Notes under the pieces: generated by a model
Database searches by the model: none
Seen by the model: the letters and a program-made list of their open reading frames with translations, nothing else
Told to the model about the DNA's origin: nothing
DNA from: Xanthoparmelia taractica
Taxonomy: Eukaryota > Ascomycota > Lecanoromycetes > Lecanorales > Parmeliaceae
Direction of reading: 5' to 3'
DNA length: 64,000 nucleotides
NCBI GenBank assembly: GCA_033085395.1
Contig: JANQBS010000045.1
Span: forward strand, 62,001-126,000
Shown: positions 11,471-23,280 of the stretch, one piece after another
How positions within the stretch are numbered: position 1 is the first letter of the stretch
Layout of the letters: each line of letters opens with the position of its first letter
Translations under genes and position numbers: made by a program

Positions 11471-12731
11471 ATTTGAGGCCGACGATCGGGAGCCTTGGCC
11501 ATCAGACCTTGCATCGACTTCCGAGCCACTTAGGATAACTCCTAGGATGTTTAGGGGAGTCAATAAATGGCTGACTATCCACCTTAGGCACGCACGCAGG
11601 CGGCAAGGATTCTAGAGGCTACGGCTTCGAATGTCCGGTAGCCTAATATACATACAGTGTGGAAACGAGATACACCACGCGTCATCCCCCAACGCAGCAA
11701 TAGAGTATATCCTAAATCCAACCCAGTCTACAGACCGATCGCCACACACTCTTCTATACACGCGGATAGAGTATTCCCGGGCGAGATTGTCCAAGCGGAG
11801 TACTTCAAGGCGCCGGTGCAATTGCAACCGCTTTATAGGACCACGAAGTTAGATTGAGATAATTCGATGGCCTAATTGCGAGAGGTGCGAAATATCTCAG
11901 TGCTGAAAATCAACGTCGTCTATGAATAAGGTACGCACGAAGTTCACCGTTTAGCCTGGGAACAGGCGCTTATATTATCTTTTAGGAATATCGCGATACC
12001 GATCTCCTTTTTCGACGAGCACTCCAGGATCAGAAGTCGACATATTTGCAACCTGTCTGGGTGAGTGGGGTCGCCGTGGAGGGGGCCGGTGGGAGTTGAT
12101 AAATACCCACGACATCAGCGCCTTTCGGGCGGCCGACCATAGTTACACTATCCTCAGATCTATAAGGCAACGTATTACACTGCTCGGTTATGTGTATTGC
12201 TAACCTCTCCCATCCAATTCAGATCCCACGTACTCCCAACCTCACTCCGCTCCTCAACAACTGCGCTCCTCTTCCCCCGCCTCCTCCTCCGAAGCATGTT
12301 GGCACTGCACAGGCGACTCCAAATATCCTCATCTACGTCAGCAAAATCACCTGCTTGCAGCGCCGGTGCATACCTCAAAGCCTGATCAAAACGGGGTTTG
12401 AGAGGGCTCAGGAGATGGCCATTTGTGATGGAAGTCATACGATGAGAGGTACAAAGCGGTTCCCGACGGTGTTCCTTGTTCAGCCTCATCTGATCTTCGA
12501 TAACGTTGTCTAGTTCTGGCCTATAGGCGTAATTTTAGCTATCTCGAATACCCCGCGTCTCTGTTTTTCTCAGCCTTGTCCATCGAGGGGCTGGATCGTT
12601 TCTGCTTAAATTAGACTAACAGACGGCCTGATTATGTCTGTCTGCCCCTTCCACTCTATAAGCGTAAGCTTTCTCGAAAACATTCTTTCAAGGATTGATC
12701 GAGGTATATTTCTAGGACTTTCGCTAGCGAC
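11471..12731. other. Intergenic, no supported gene
   Basis: Composition is ordinary. Several overlapping short frames exist on both strands (for example 12175-12513), but none has a recognisable domain or a clear splice pattern. A segment at about 11585-11625 resembles 15795-15835. The last 100 bases before 12732 presumably hold the promoter and 5' UTR of the following gene. Confidence 0.4.
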
Positions 12732-13627
12732 ATGTGTTCAATAGTCCTGATCACTGTTTTGCTCACTGTACTATGCGCCGGCCAGTCGACGCCAAAGAAT
12801 ACGACAAGTCCGGCGTTCTTTTATACGCCAGCACCAACCTGTGGGCTTTGTCAATTTGCGGCGGACACAGTTGCAGCAGGTCCCGCCTCTACTACTACTC
12901 ATACAGACATCAGTACAGTCTCACCAACAGCATCATACATTGTGTTCACCGCGTACTCAATCACAAGTGGATACTCCTCGGAAGGTTTCTGCATAACTAC
13001 CTCAGGGGTGCCGATCTCGGTAGTCCCACCTTATTCAGTACTAAGGCCGACTTCGATTCCAGGCTCGGACTTCGAATCAATTGCGGGCTCCTCGTTACTA
13101 AAACATTTGGGGTTCAGCTCTTGCAGTGGTCGAGGCAAAGAATTGACCCCCATAGCCTTGTCAATGGCTCATTGCCGACGGGTACATTGCCCTCGGCAAA
13201 CTCGACCTCAACAGGAGCACCCAATTCAGGGAATTCAACAGTAAAACCCGTTCCCGGATCACGTCATGAGACCCTGGATGAACAAGCAAAGATTGGCATC
13301 GGAATAGCTATACCATTTGTTGTCGGGGCGCTACTCTTGCTAGCACTGTTATTGTGGCGTAGATATCGCAAGAACAAAGGAGCAAATGCCGCGACAGCAG
13401 AGCGCGTAGAATCAGAAGGTGTCCAGCCATACCTTCAGCAGAAGCCCGAGCTCGAAGCTGAAGAGAAGAGGAAGCAAGAGCTGGATGCTGAAGAAAGAAG
13501 ATACGAATTGAATGGAGAAAGCGAGATACACGAAATGTCAGACATGAGTAACAACGTTTTACCAGCATCTCGTGTGCTGCAAGAACTGAGAGGCGAGGAA
13601 CATGCAAGGGAGCTTGGAGTTATTTAA
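12732..13627 (+). CDS. Single-pass membrane protein with signal peptide and Ser/Thr-rich ectodomain
   Basis: The start MCSIVLITVLLTVLCAGQS is a clear signal peptide. A Ser/Thr-rich ectodomain with a CGLC motif follows. In another frame, from about 13118, come NSTSTGAPNSGNST, a membrane span (IGIGIAIPFVVGALLLLALL), an RRYRKNK stop-transfer signal and a Glu/Arg-rich cytoplasmic tail ending at 13627. The two frames must be joined by an intron. GT at 13020 to AG at 13117 (98 nt), or AG at 13126 (107 nt), keeps the frame, with a TTACTAAAAC branch site upstream. The architecture recalls fungal Mid2/WSC-type cell-surface proteins, but there is no WSC cysteine pattern. The exact intron is uncertain. 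Confidence 0.6.
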
Positions 13628-14769
13628 TAGCTATATGACAAGTCAGCGCCAAGGCCGGCAGAGCTGATCAGAGTTCTTCCCTTTGGAACGGGAACTGGTG
13701 ACGGGGTTCTCCGGCGAAGATAGCGCGGTTATATTTATTAATAGGTCGACTACCTTCGATCGCAATGATGCATTTGATTGGCATGGGCAAATGCGAAGGC
13801 ATCAGTGGCTTCGATTCGTGTGAACGCGGCTTACAGTATGAGGTAGTTGTTTCCTTGAGCAGATTAAGAGGTGCTGGGCTCGAATTCTCATACCGGTTGG
13901 TTGGGAGCCTTGTTGGTCGTAGCAGATTTTGGATGATTCAAGCGCGTGCATTTTCGGGAGCACAGAGGGTTATAAAGCGGAATTCTGCACGGTATGTATA
14001 TAGGATCGCAAGGCAGTCGCTACCCGATTAGTTCCCTCGCTGCTTTCGTCTGTCTTGGGGGTGATATGTAGTCGAGTCGAGTAGAGTAGCTTCGTTGCGA
14101 GCTTCTTGACTGGCTCTGATGAGATGTCAAAGAGTATCTTTCTGTCACGATTCGTGGGTAAACCCGTCGAACTTTACCCTCCCATGATGTCAGATCTGTT
14201 GAGTGAGGCAGTAGCCTACTAACTGGTACATTGGTCCTTCTTACCAGGCACTATCGTGACACTGTTTGTGAATTTTTCTGTCACTGAAAGGACCGTAGCA
14301 AGCGCCCAATTTGCTGATCTTTGGGATTGTCTAATCGAAGTTAGTAATTGGTGTATGGAATAGCACGCAAGGAGACTCAGTCTTGTGTAGAGATTCGAGA
14401 AAACGAAGTCTTCTCATTTAAAGAGTGAAGTATTATAATAGAATATAATGTGCTGCCGGAGATGCTTAATAAGATTGTGAGTGTGTCGTTTCAATAAGCC
14501 TTACTACGCTGATTAGTTGACTCGTGCTTTATTCGCTTCCTAAGATTAAGTGACTGAATGTTAATATAGATGGCCAACACATTTGCATACAAGTTCTTAT
14601 TGTGTACCAAAGTGAAGTACTAGTAGTAGAATCTACCGGTCTTTGTTTCATGAACACGGTATACAAGGAAATTTAATTCGAGACCGCGAGATCGCCGAGA
14701 CCCTGGTTCGTTAAGAGATAAGTATATAAATTAAGATATAAATTTACTATACGAAGGATAATATAATTA
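13628..14769. other. Intergenic, no gene seen
   Basis: Composition is ordinary to about 14640 and then becomes AT-rich. The frame at 13765-14031 has no recognisable feature. Nothing else is supported. Confidence 0.4.
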
Positions 14770-15042
14770 CGAGTCGGAAAGGTGTGGTATCTGTTAAACA
14801 TAGTCGTTTTCAACTTTTTTTCAACTTTTTTTTAAAAATTATATCTTTTTAATCTATTTATAGAATTTTATAATTATATAAGCGTTCGCTTAAGCTTTTT
14901 ACGTTATTTTTAGAATATAAAAAAACATTACGTAATATATTTATTAAAAACCCAATGGGAGTATGAGATATCCCATACCTTTCGATATGGTATTCGAAAA
15001 ACTGGTCCCACACCATCAAATATACCACACCTTTCCGAACCG
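14770..15042 (-). mobile_element. MITE copy 2 (273 bp, TA-flanked)
   Basis: This is the reverse-complement counterpart of the element at 3696-3968, with identical length. Ends are CGAGTCGGAAAGGTGTGGTA and its near-complement TACCACACCTTTCCGAACCG, with TA on each side (14768-14769, 15043-15044). The termini have diverged by one or two bases. It sits inside AT-rich RIP-type sequence. Confidence 0.85.
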
Positions 15043-15620
15043 TAAATATAATTAGTTCTAGATAGCGCTAGTATTCTACGCTAAGCTCTCGAATAATATT
15101 TTCTTCGAAAGATTACGATTATTATCTAGATAATATACTTATAATCTAAATCGAATATATCTCTATATAGAAATTAACGTCTCTATTAAATTCTCTAAAT
15201 ATCGCTAAAGTATCTAAGTATACGATTAGTTTATAATATAGTTTTTAGAGATCTTTAATAATTACTTTATATAAGTTCTCGATGCTTAATAGTTAATATT
15301 ATATATTCTAGTCTTATAACTCGTTTATTAATATCTCTACGATATAATTAATTATATATTATTATATTAGATAAACGAGTACGAAGTAATAATATATATA
15401 CGTTTACTTTTATTCGCTAAAGTTTTATATTATATTAATATTTAAATTAAGTCTAGCGATATTAAGTATTTAATAATATAGCTAATATAATATATTAAAG
15501 AGTTGTAAAAAGCGCTCGAAATTAATAAGTCGATTCTCGAGACTCGGCGTAAGATTATTAGAAAATTAATTACTTTACCTTAAAAAGCTATTCTATATAG
15601 ACTTAGTATTATAAATAGAG
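15043..15620. mobile_element. RIP-mutated repeat remnant
   Basis: The sequence is AT-rich and TpA-rich with stops in all frames, and it surrounds MITE copy 2. The class cannot be determined by eye. Confidence 0.5.
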
Positions 15621-16866
15621 CGGTTGCATATAATTTTAGCTACAGATTGATCTTGCTTACTCTTAATCTGTGTGCACCATGTATCGATATTGCTGGTATA
15701 ACCGCTGCTGACAGAATTCCTAGGTGGAGAGCCAATTCCAAAGACTCCCGTGAAGTCATAGTCTTTCACCCCCACGGGACGTTACACCAGCGCCTCAAGC
15801 ACTCCGTCACGTAGGCGGTAAGGATTCGAAACCCTACGGGGTCAAGGTTTTACAAGCTCATGTACATTACCGAAATGGAATACGCACTACCATGGGCACC
15901 TCAAGCGACATCTCGCGTCTTCTCTGAACGCATTGTCCTCAAGAATACCGAGCCCGCGCCCCCAATTCGCCTCCTACCCATTCCATTAGACGACAGTAGC
16001 GACACTCTTCCACACTCGTGAACGGGGATGTACAATAGTGAGACCTGCCGCTACCGCCAGTGGAAAAAGTCACAGCCGCTAAGTGAGGCTACGAAGATGG
16101 AACGGAAGAGCTCGATGGCTCCCGAAGCAGACGCGGACGTCGATTAGGAAACCAACAGTGTCCACATCGTCGCGAGGGGTTAGGTGATGCCTTTGCGCTG
16201 GGAGTCTTTCGTGGTCGAGGGGTAAAGTACTTGGTATGAGGTTCGCTGTTTAAGGTAAGGTAGGTTCGACTCGCCTATCCTTTCTCTCTCGCGCTTTGAT
16301 TTCTTTTCCTTCCCGGAAGGGACGGCTGCCTGTTGAGTGGCGCAATAAGCCTGATATCACGCTGCATGCTGATCGGCTTCCGACTCAGCGTCCACAGCAT
16401 AAATCAATGTGGGATATATATCCCTCACACCATCACGCAATCGCAATTGATGATGACTGCGTCGGGACTCGGCATTGTTCGTTGTTCCTCTCCAGCGACT
16501 GAAACTGGTAAATGCGAGAAGAGCGCCGTGATTCAATACCAGGCATGGACATCTGGAGGTCCTAGGGTACTGCTTACTGGCTGGCGGCTGCCTGCTCGAT
16601 CTTCGGGCAGTATTTGGACGCTAGGGGGACGCGTGGGGTCTGACAGTCTGGATCTCGCGCCCTGGGCTTCCCTTGGCTCCAGATTGGGCAACCATTGCGA
16701 ATGAGCACGGAAGCCATTGCAACATCAATAGTGCATCTCAGGTCATATTTGCAGGGTTCCTGCACTTCTCAAACAGTCTCTGCTTGAATTCAATAAGATT
16801 TTACTTCTTGAAGAGGCCGCTCCTCAAGATCCATCGCACCATTCAATCATCGGGGTCTTCGCAGCC
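15621..16866. other. Intergenic, no supported gene
   Basis: The segment at 15620-15850 shares two patches with 10137-10230 and 11585-11625. Open frames at 16296-16704 overlap on both strands and show no domain. The last 100 bases are the likely 5' UTR of the next gene. Confidence 0.35.
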
Positions 16867-17500
16867 ATGTCTCAACGTTTCCCTGCCATTCCGCTCGATG
16901 ATCCATCCTCGTTAGGTAGCAACTTCGAGACCGAAGTTCGGAAACATCACGGTGATAACCCAGGCTTCAAATACAAGGACGAGAATGGCGCTCCCATTGG
17001 CCCTTTCGCTGTGCTCAGGTAAACCCCCTGGCTTTCCATACTCTGCAGATTGGAAAAAGCATAGTGGCACTAAACGGAATAGCTACACGCCCGATCTATT
17101 CCAGCCATTCATGGGCATAGGAGACACCGTTCTCAACCAGAAAGATTTTGAGCCACGCGCCCGCGAGCTGGTCATCTTAGCCGTCATGGCCGTGATTGAC
17201 TGCCCGTTTATATTGTATACGCACACGCGGATCGCCATGAAGTTAGGACTATCGGAAGAGCAGATCACTGCCGCGTGCAAAGGAAAGGTACCAACAGGCC
17301 TAACGGAAGAAGAGGCTATCATCTACGCAACTGCTCTAGAGCTGGCGCGTAGCCGAGGTCCGTTGGACGAGCAAATTTGGCAGCGCGCCGAACGAGCACT
17401 GGGGAGAGAGAAGTGTGCTCGCCTAGCTCATGTCGTGGGCGTTTATTTGTACTCCAGCACCATCCTTAATTTGGGAGCAATACCTGCCCCAAAAGATTGA
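16867..17500 (+). CDS. Carboxymuconolactone decarboxylase (AhpD-like) family protein
   Basis: Exons are 16867-17018 and 17083-17500 (570 nt, 189 aa). The 64-nt intron has GTAAAC, an ACTAAAC branch site and TAG, and joining gives GPFAVLSYTPDLFQPF, the usual start of this fold. The core EPRARELVILAVMAVIDCPF and the following YTHTRIAMKLGLSEEQI form the CMD helical hairpin. The conserved His is present in the YTH position. The AhpD CxxC pair is absent, so it is unlikely to be a disulfide-type peroxidase partner. The C-terminal helices continue to NLGAIPAPKD. Length fits the fungal family, whose substrates are mostly unknown. The start codon context is GCAGCCATGT, and the protein reads as complete from this Met. 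Confidence 0.85.
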
Positions 17501-17940
17501 AAAGTGATGCGTAGAAGACCGCGCAAATGTGTAACACAGTCTAGGGAATAGATTCTTCTAAATTGACTCGTACGAGCTCCTCTGCAGAGCGATGGCGTAG
17601 AAGAGATGATTAAAATTAGTGGACGTGAGCGGAGGCACCTGCTCATGATGTCTTTACATATTTTGACTGTCCTCTATTGCTGAGCATAAGTAGAGTATAC
17701 TTCCGTTCAACAAGTTGAAATATTTCTGATAGCTGTTGTTCGCAACCTAGTGTCCAAGTATGCTGTCTAGCTTCGAGATCGATGCGTGTTCTACCACAGG
17801 AAACTCCATATATATACAGGTCCATTAGGAGTAAGCACATCTGACTTGTGATGCATGATGAAATGGATTGTCCGAACCTGGGTCTCCGATTTGATCGACC
17901 CTGCAGTACATTGGGAATAAAGTACATGTTCCGACTTAAA
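17501..17940. other. Intergenic between tail-to-tail genes
   Basis: This is the shared 3' region of the CMD-family gene and the secreted-protein gene on the other strand. No further gene is seen. Confidence 0.5.
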
Positions 17941-18521
17941 CTACCCCAAGTCCCTTTGCTGCTGGCAAGCTCCCGAGTACAGAACCTCATGAGGGGGTAC
18001 TATTCCATCCGCCGTCGGAACCTGCAGTAATATTGTGGCCTTTGTGAATAGCGTTCCGTGCCCCAGCTTGCTAAGCTTGGCCGTATCGGCAGCAAAGAAC
18101 AAGCCATTCTCACCGCTGGATATGCTGGCTTCCTGGGAGGAATTCGGGAAGGTTATCTTCGCCGCACCCGCGAGAAAGGCGACGTATCTGGGACGCCGCG
18201 TTCAGCAAGGTTTGTTGGCAGCATTGATGCGTGCGGGTTTACTCACTGGGCCACAGGAGCAACGCGGTTACCGCCATTGCTCCCTGCGGGGATGATGCTG
18301 TACGAGGCATTGGCCAAATTGCCGAGCTGTGCTACCATAGCTCCGGCCGTGCCTTTTTGGGTGGACGTTATGAAGGGAGCATCGAGCTGCCAACATTGCA
18401 AAACCGACACCCCGTTTTCAGCTGCAGTAGTTGTCAGGTTGATATGCGTGACCGCGGAAACAGCGATGCGCGGTACCAGGAGTAAGCACAAAATTGCGCA
18501 GGAGAGACGATTGACAATCAT
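17941..18521 (-). CDS. Small secreted protein of a conserved fungal family
   Basis: On the minus strand, exon 1 is 18521-18247 and exon 2 is 18187-17941 (522 nt, 173 aa). The 59-nt intron starts GTGAGT and ends CCCAG. The start MIVNRLSCAILCLLLVPRIA is a signal peptide. An in-frame ATG nine codons upstream (18548) would bury it slightly. The mature part contains VLQCWQLDAPF, GNLANASYSIIPAG, then, after the splice, YVAFLAGAAKITFPNS, GENGLFFAADTAKLS and a C-terminal VLYSGAC. This block order is what I recall from a widespread family of secreted, cupin-like fungal proteins of unknown role. Two cysteines could form one disulfide. I infer extracellular location. Confidence 0.8.
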
Positions 18522-18548
18522 GGCTTGTTTGAGTGATTGAGAATACAC

Positions 18549-20218
18549 GCTGTATGTTTACGTGGAACGATTTAATGAACACCTTATACTCTAAGGTCTC
18601 AATTTGCTGTTTGATCACAGTGCGGGTACAAGGCATGAAAAGGATTTTGAAAAAGCACCGAGCGGCTGATGTTGCCTTTTAACCCTCAGCTATCACTACG
18701 TAGTGTAACCACACGCATAACCGAGCATGGAATCAGCAGACGAACCCACAAGGTTTCAGCGGTGTGGGTGAGGTAAACATCATATAGAGGTCGGCCAGTC
18801 ATTCCTGCAAGCCAAAGATATATCTCCCTCGGTTGACCGCATCTCGGTTCGCATAGCTGAGAGCCATTCGGATAAATGCCACGGGCAATGCGTCCGACCA
18901 TGTTCAACGCAACTGCGAAGACCCTGCCTAGAAATGATGGGAGACCTGAGATTTTCAGCTGTGAAGGGAATAACTGTCTAAGCAAGAATTTACCAGTGAA
19001 ATTCGTTGCCATCTTCTTCACAAAGTCTCAGCTGTCCATTCCTCCCTGCCACCAATATGGGGCCTGCAGGCGGAATGCCTCACCCATTGGCGCTGCGGAA
19101 GGGACGGTCTGGTCCGAGGGTGCCCGGACTTGTTTCGAATTCTTGAACTAAAGGGTCCTAGACAGATGCAACCCAAATTGAACAGGGGCGTAACGTCTGT
19201 TCAACTATCCCGTACGAAGCGAACCACGCCGGAGCCCACTCATGATATGCGTTTCTTGTCCCATGCCAGCTGCTCTCGTCTCAACAGAATTACTCCGCCG
19301 GCGCTCCATGGAGTGCAGGAAGAAAGGTAGAACCGTTGCTAGATGGTCGCTCGCCGAAGGATGACCTGTCCTCCTATCGGCAAGTTGGTTCGTCTGTAAA
19401 ATCATTGTTCCGTCGTCGACATGAGGAAGCGTATTAAAGGTGGGCGTGAAAGGATATAAAATAAAAATGATGAAGCTTCTGCATCAAAGGGTGCTGCTTA
19501 GCGCGGTTCTAGCACGGCTGTCAACAACTACAATACTTCAGTGAACATCCCAGGCTGGTGAGTCAAGTGCGTCTAATCCTTACTGAGAGAATGTAGAAAA
19601 GCCCTGCTTGCTTCTCGTTGGACCAAAAGAGAAACCGCGGTCCCAAGCAAGTAGGATGCAGTTTCCTCTGACGTTGCTATTCTTCATGTATAACTCATAT
19701 TAAGGATCAGAGCAATGCCTTCACTTATCTACATTCTGCCATCACAATTCGCTGGTGTCAATACTGTTTTCTTCTGCCAGAGTAATATCCGTTAGGGCGA
19801 AAACTTAGGGCCAAAGTCAAGATCTATTATTGTTTGACGATTCTTGCGGGATTACTCTCTGTACGATAGGAAGCTGGGCAGATCGAATCATAGGGAGACG
19901 CAACCAGATGGCACAGCTTCCTGTGTGGACGAATGCAAAACGCCAAACATATTCGATTACTCTACTTGAGCTAGCTAAGTAAGAAAGATGAGGCGAGTTG
20001 GGAAGATGGTGCTGGAGGTGCTGGTGCTGGGGGAAAGGTGCTGTGGGGAAATAAAGAAATTCGGCGTATAAAGGAAGGAATTTTGAAGCCGGGGAAGGTG
20101 CTGGAGGTGCTAGAAAGGGAGGGGGGGCAAAGAAGAAGAAGAGCAAAGAAATCCACCGTCAAATAATCCGTCTTAATGTACAGTAAAGTCCACAACCTCC
20201 ACCACTACCACCACATTC
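18549..20218. other. Intergenic, no supported gene
   Basis: A frame at 18686-19021 (minus) and others show no domain, signal peptide or splice support. The stretch 19980-20130 is purine-rich with repeated GGTGCTGG. No gene is called. Confidence 0.4.
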
Positions 20219-22895
20219 TCAACGCCAAAATGGTTTCCCATTCATTTGCCGTGCATGAGGCCACGCCACCGATTCGCCAGTTTGCCAGTATGAGGCTCCA
20301 TCCCCTTGTCTCGCAGAAGGCCACGGTCTCTCAGGCTTCGACAACCCCAGTCGGCCTTTTGGCATTGGCCGTGGCTTAAAAGGCAGTGCACCAGGACCGG
20401 CAGTCGGCTTCGTTCCCTCCTTCTTGTCTTCAGCAGCAGGATTCATAGCCCCCATCACAGCATTTTGCAGCGGCATGACACCGCGCTGCTGGTTGATGCC
20501 GAGCGATAAAGGCGTCGGCGGTTGGGCGAGCTTCTGGAACATCGAGCTCTGATGTGCGATAGGAGGGTTCGTGGTAGGAGCGCTGGGACTGCCGAACCCG
20601 GTAGACTGCCCAGATGATACAGATACTTTTTTGAAAATCGATTGATTGGGTGGAATCGTGATTGCTGGACCAGTGCTTGAACTACCGAATGCCGTAAAAG
20701 GCTTGGAAGATTCAGGTATGTTTTGGAAATTCGATTGGTTGGGCGGAATCGTCTTTGCTGAACCAGGGCTGGGACTGCCGAAGCCGGTGAACTGCCCAGA
20801 GCCTGCGGATGGTCCAAATGCAGGAAGCTTGAACGCATCATTACTATAAGGCCCGAAAGGTAAATTCCCAACCATGGGCGCATTTGGATAGCCGTTCCCA
20901 AAATATGCGTTCTTTGGGCGCGGATCCGTTCCCGCTTTTGGCCCGCCTTGTGCTGGTATGTTCGCGAACAGTGGTTTCGGACCGTTAGGAGAGGGGTCGA
21001 CTGCACCATGTTTGGATGGGATGCAGTTGGGGGCTGGAGCCGTCGTTGGAACGTTTAGTCCCGGGATATTCTGAAAAGGTCTCGAGAATTGGCCCGACGG
21101 TCCAATTGATGAGTATATATATATTAATTCTATTTATCTTAACCTTGAATTAAGATACTTAAGAGATCTGTGCGGCGGCAAAAGATTGGTGGTGTGGCAT
21201 CAGTGGTGGCACAGATCCTTTGGGACGAGTAATAAGCGACGCCAGTAAGTCAGAACCGGGAGATGAGTTTGCAGTGGCGGCTGGTGAGGGTAGTGGAGTG
21301 CCACTGCTCTTGGGGGTTGGTAGTCCGGTAAATTGTGGTTTTGAAGGTAGATCTACCGGTACAGGCTTCTTGGTTGGCTGTGAAGTAGGAGGACGTGGAG
21401 GCAATCATGTCTTTTTAGCAGTTTCTACAGCGACAAAGATGGCATCATGAAGATCAGCCTCTTTGAACGAATAGCCTCCCCCTTTTCCAGTGATTGGGGC
21501 ATCCCTAGCGGTGGCTCCGATTTCTTTCTGGGCCTTCGTCGCAGCGAGTGCATCACTTGCTTCAGGCTCGACTACTTCCGGCTCGACTTTCTTTGACTTT
21601 CTGCCTCTACCCTGGCGCTTTTTTGGACCTTCGAGAAAAGCGTTCGAAGAATGTCCAACATCTTTACCCGCCACTTCGTCTTGTTTCTGGCTCTTCGCCG
21701 AGGCAAGCACATCACTTGCTTCAGGCTTCACTACTTCGAGCTCGACTTTATCTGGCTTTCCGTCCTTGTCCTCACGCTGTGTTGGACCTTCGAGTAAAGC
21801 ATTCGAAGCATCTCCAACTTTTTTCCCTGCCTCTTCAGCTGCGGCTAATTTTGCAGCTCTCTTTTTCGCGTTCTGTCTGACTCTTCTCTTCTTCTTCTTT
21901 AACCCTTCTCCCATTGCCGAAATCTCCAAATCCTCGATGTTACCTGGTTTACCCGGTCCGTCCTCTTTGTTATCGACCTTGCTTCCTTCCTTCGAGTAAT
22001 CCTTGCCGGCTGCCTTCCCGGCTTCACTTCCATTTTCGTTGCCAGCTTTGGCATAATTTTCCGGTTTTCCTCCTGTGGTGGTGGCATCCGCTCCATTTGT
22101 TTCAGTCTTCTCCTCCTGTCCATTCTCCTCATTGTGCATCTCCGGGATCTCTTCCTCCGGATTCTCCATCTCGGCAGTATCGGCAATTATCTCCGCAGGA
22201 GAAGGATATTCATCCTCATTGGCCCTGATAGGCGTACTCGGCTGATCGAGGCTGTCTTCCAAGGTCTCGTCAGAGTGATCTGACAAAACGTCTTCAAGGA
22301 TCGATTCCCAGCATATCGGGAAATCCATTTCCTCAGTCAGTTGTTCATGAGCGAATAATGGTGTCTTGTTATTGCTTGTGTTGCTGGCTTGGTTAGCTTT
22401 GCTCTTCCAAAGTAGATACCCGCCGCCACTGGTGATCATTGCCACGAACGAAATCACGACCACTAGAAGCACAGCGCTACCTATGTAGCCGTGCTCCAGC
22501 CATCCAGACGAAGAGAAGAAAGGATCGTGGGCCTCTAGGTTTTGATGAAGGGTCAGAGCAGTAGTGGTCGAAGCGCCTTGCGGTTGAGCATGAAATGGCC
22601 GTGGGTACGGTATCGTAGAGCTGGGGAAGTCACGTGCGAGCGGACTGGGGCTAAAGGTTGCGAAATGCCGACCGGATTTCGAGCCAGAAGCGTGTTCACC
22701 GCCGCGACCAGATGATATGGTGAAACGAGGAGGAATCCTAGGCGAGTACCAAACGGAGCCTTCGAGAAGAGGGAGCCCCAAGAAGTGCTTGTCTGCCATG
22801 ACCATCATCATCCACACTGGGATGATCGAGCTCAGTTTTGCGACGAATTCGAGCGAAGGCTGCAGGTAAGCTGCGGCTTGGGCAAAAGAATCCAT
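20219..22895 (-). CDS. Two-TM protein with disordered charged tail and FG-like repeats (cluster gene 1)
   Basis: The protein begins MDSFAQAAAYLQ. A hydrophobic segment lies at about 18-34, a loop containing SKSGRHF (residues 72-78), and a strong membrane segment at about 138-160. A long acidic/basic tail follows, with two related blocks (SNALLEGP and SNAFLEGP units, each followed by a VVKPEASD or VVEPEASD stretch). The frame meets TGA at 21405-21407, but a GT-AG intron of 51 nt (21428-21378, ending CTTCACAG) removes it and continues to 21159. A further Pro/Gly/Phe-rich frame (about 21107-20219) has two repeats of GFGS/FGSS plus TIPPNQS and resembles QFTGLPTPKSSG in the preceding exon. It is probably the C-terminus after another intron near 21100-21160 that I could not fix. 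Function is unknown. Confidence 0.6.
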
Positions 22896-23238
22896 CTCGG
22901 TGGTAGATGTTGAAGGGATCGAAAGGTAGATTTCACGAAAGCGAGTAGGGTCGGGTCTGGATGTAGAGAGGATTTCGGTACCGGCGTCAGAGCTTGTCGA
23001 TACACAACGAACGTGAGGCTTGCTTCACAGTATGCGAATGCAGTTGCGTACCAGCTCAAATATGTCAGAGCATTTGCTCTAATGCAACAAGAGGATGGAT
23101 GATAGATGATAGTAAATGGTTCGAAAGTAGTTGGAATATGTGACTGAGAGGATGGAAGAAGGTGGCGGGTCTCGCGGCGGAAAGGCTTTCCTCCGAGGAT
23201 GAGTGTTGAAGCGGTGTTGTTAGAAAAGTGTTGTTAAA

Positions 23239-23280
23239 AAATGAGGAGGTTGGTCTTTTTCTTCCCAAAAGGGAAATTTT
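23239..23280 (-). promoter_or_regulatory. Shared upstream element, copy 1
   Basis: On the plus strand it reads AATGAGGAGGTTGGTCTTT followed by CTTCCCAAAAGGGAAATTTT. It lies about 345 bp before the ATG of cluster gene 1. Two further copies lie before cluster genes 2 and 3. The TTCC/GGAA dyad is conserved in all three. Confidence 0.65.

Noticed and set aside
16199..16285. tRNA-like signals (GTGGTCGAGGGGT and GGTTCGACTC)
   Set aside because: A-box-like and B-box-like strings are present, but the acceptor and T stems do not pair, so no cloverleaf can be drawn.
18686..19021. 111-residue minus-strand frame
   Set aside because: There is no domain, signal peptide, splice pattern or neighbour support; it is likely a chance frame.
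21405..21407. In-frame TGA read as a RIP-type nonsense mutation in cluster gene 1
   Set aside because: A frame-keeping 51-nt GT-AG intron with a strong CTTCACAG acceptor removes it, which is the simpler explanation.
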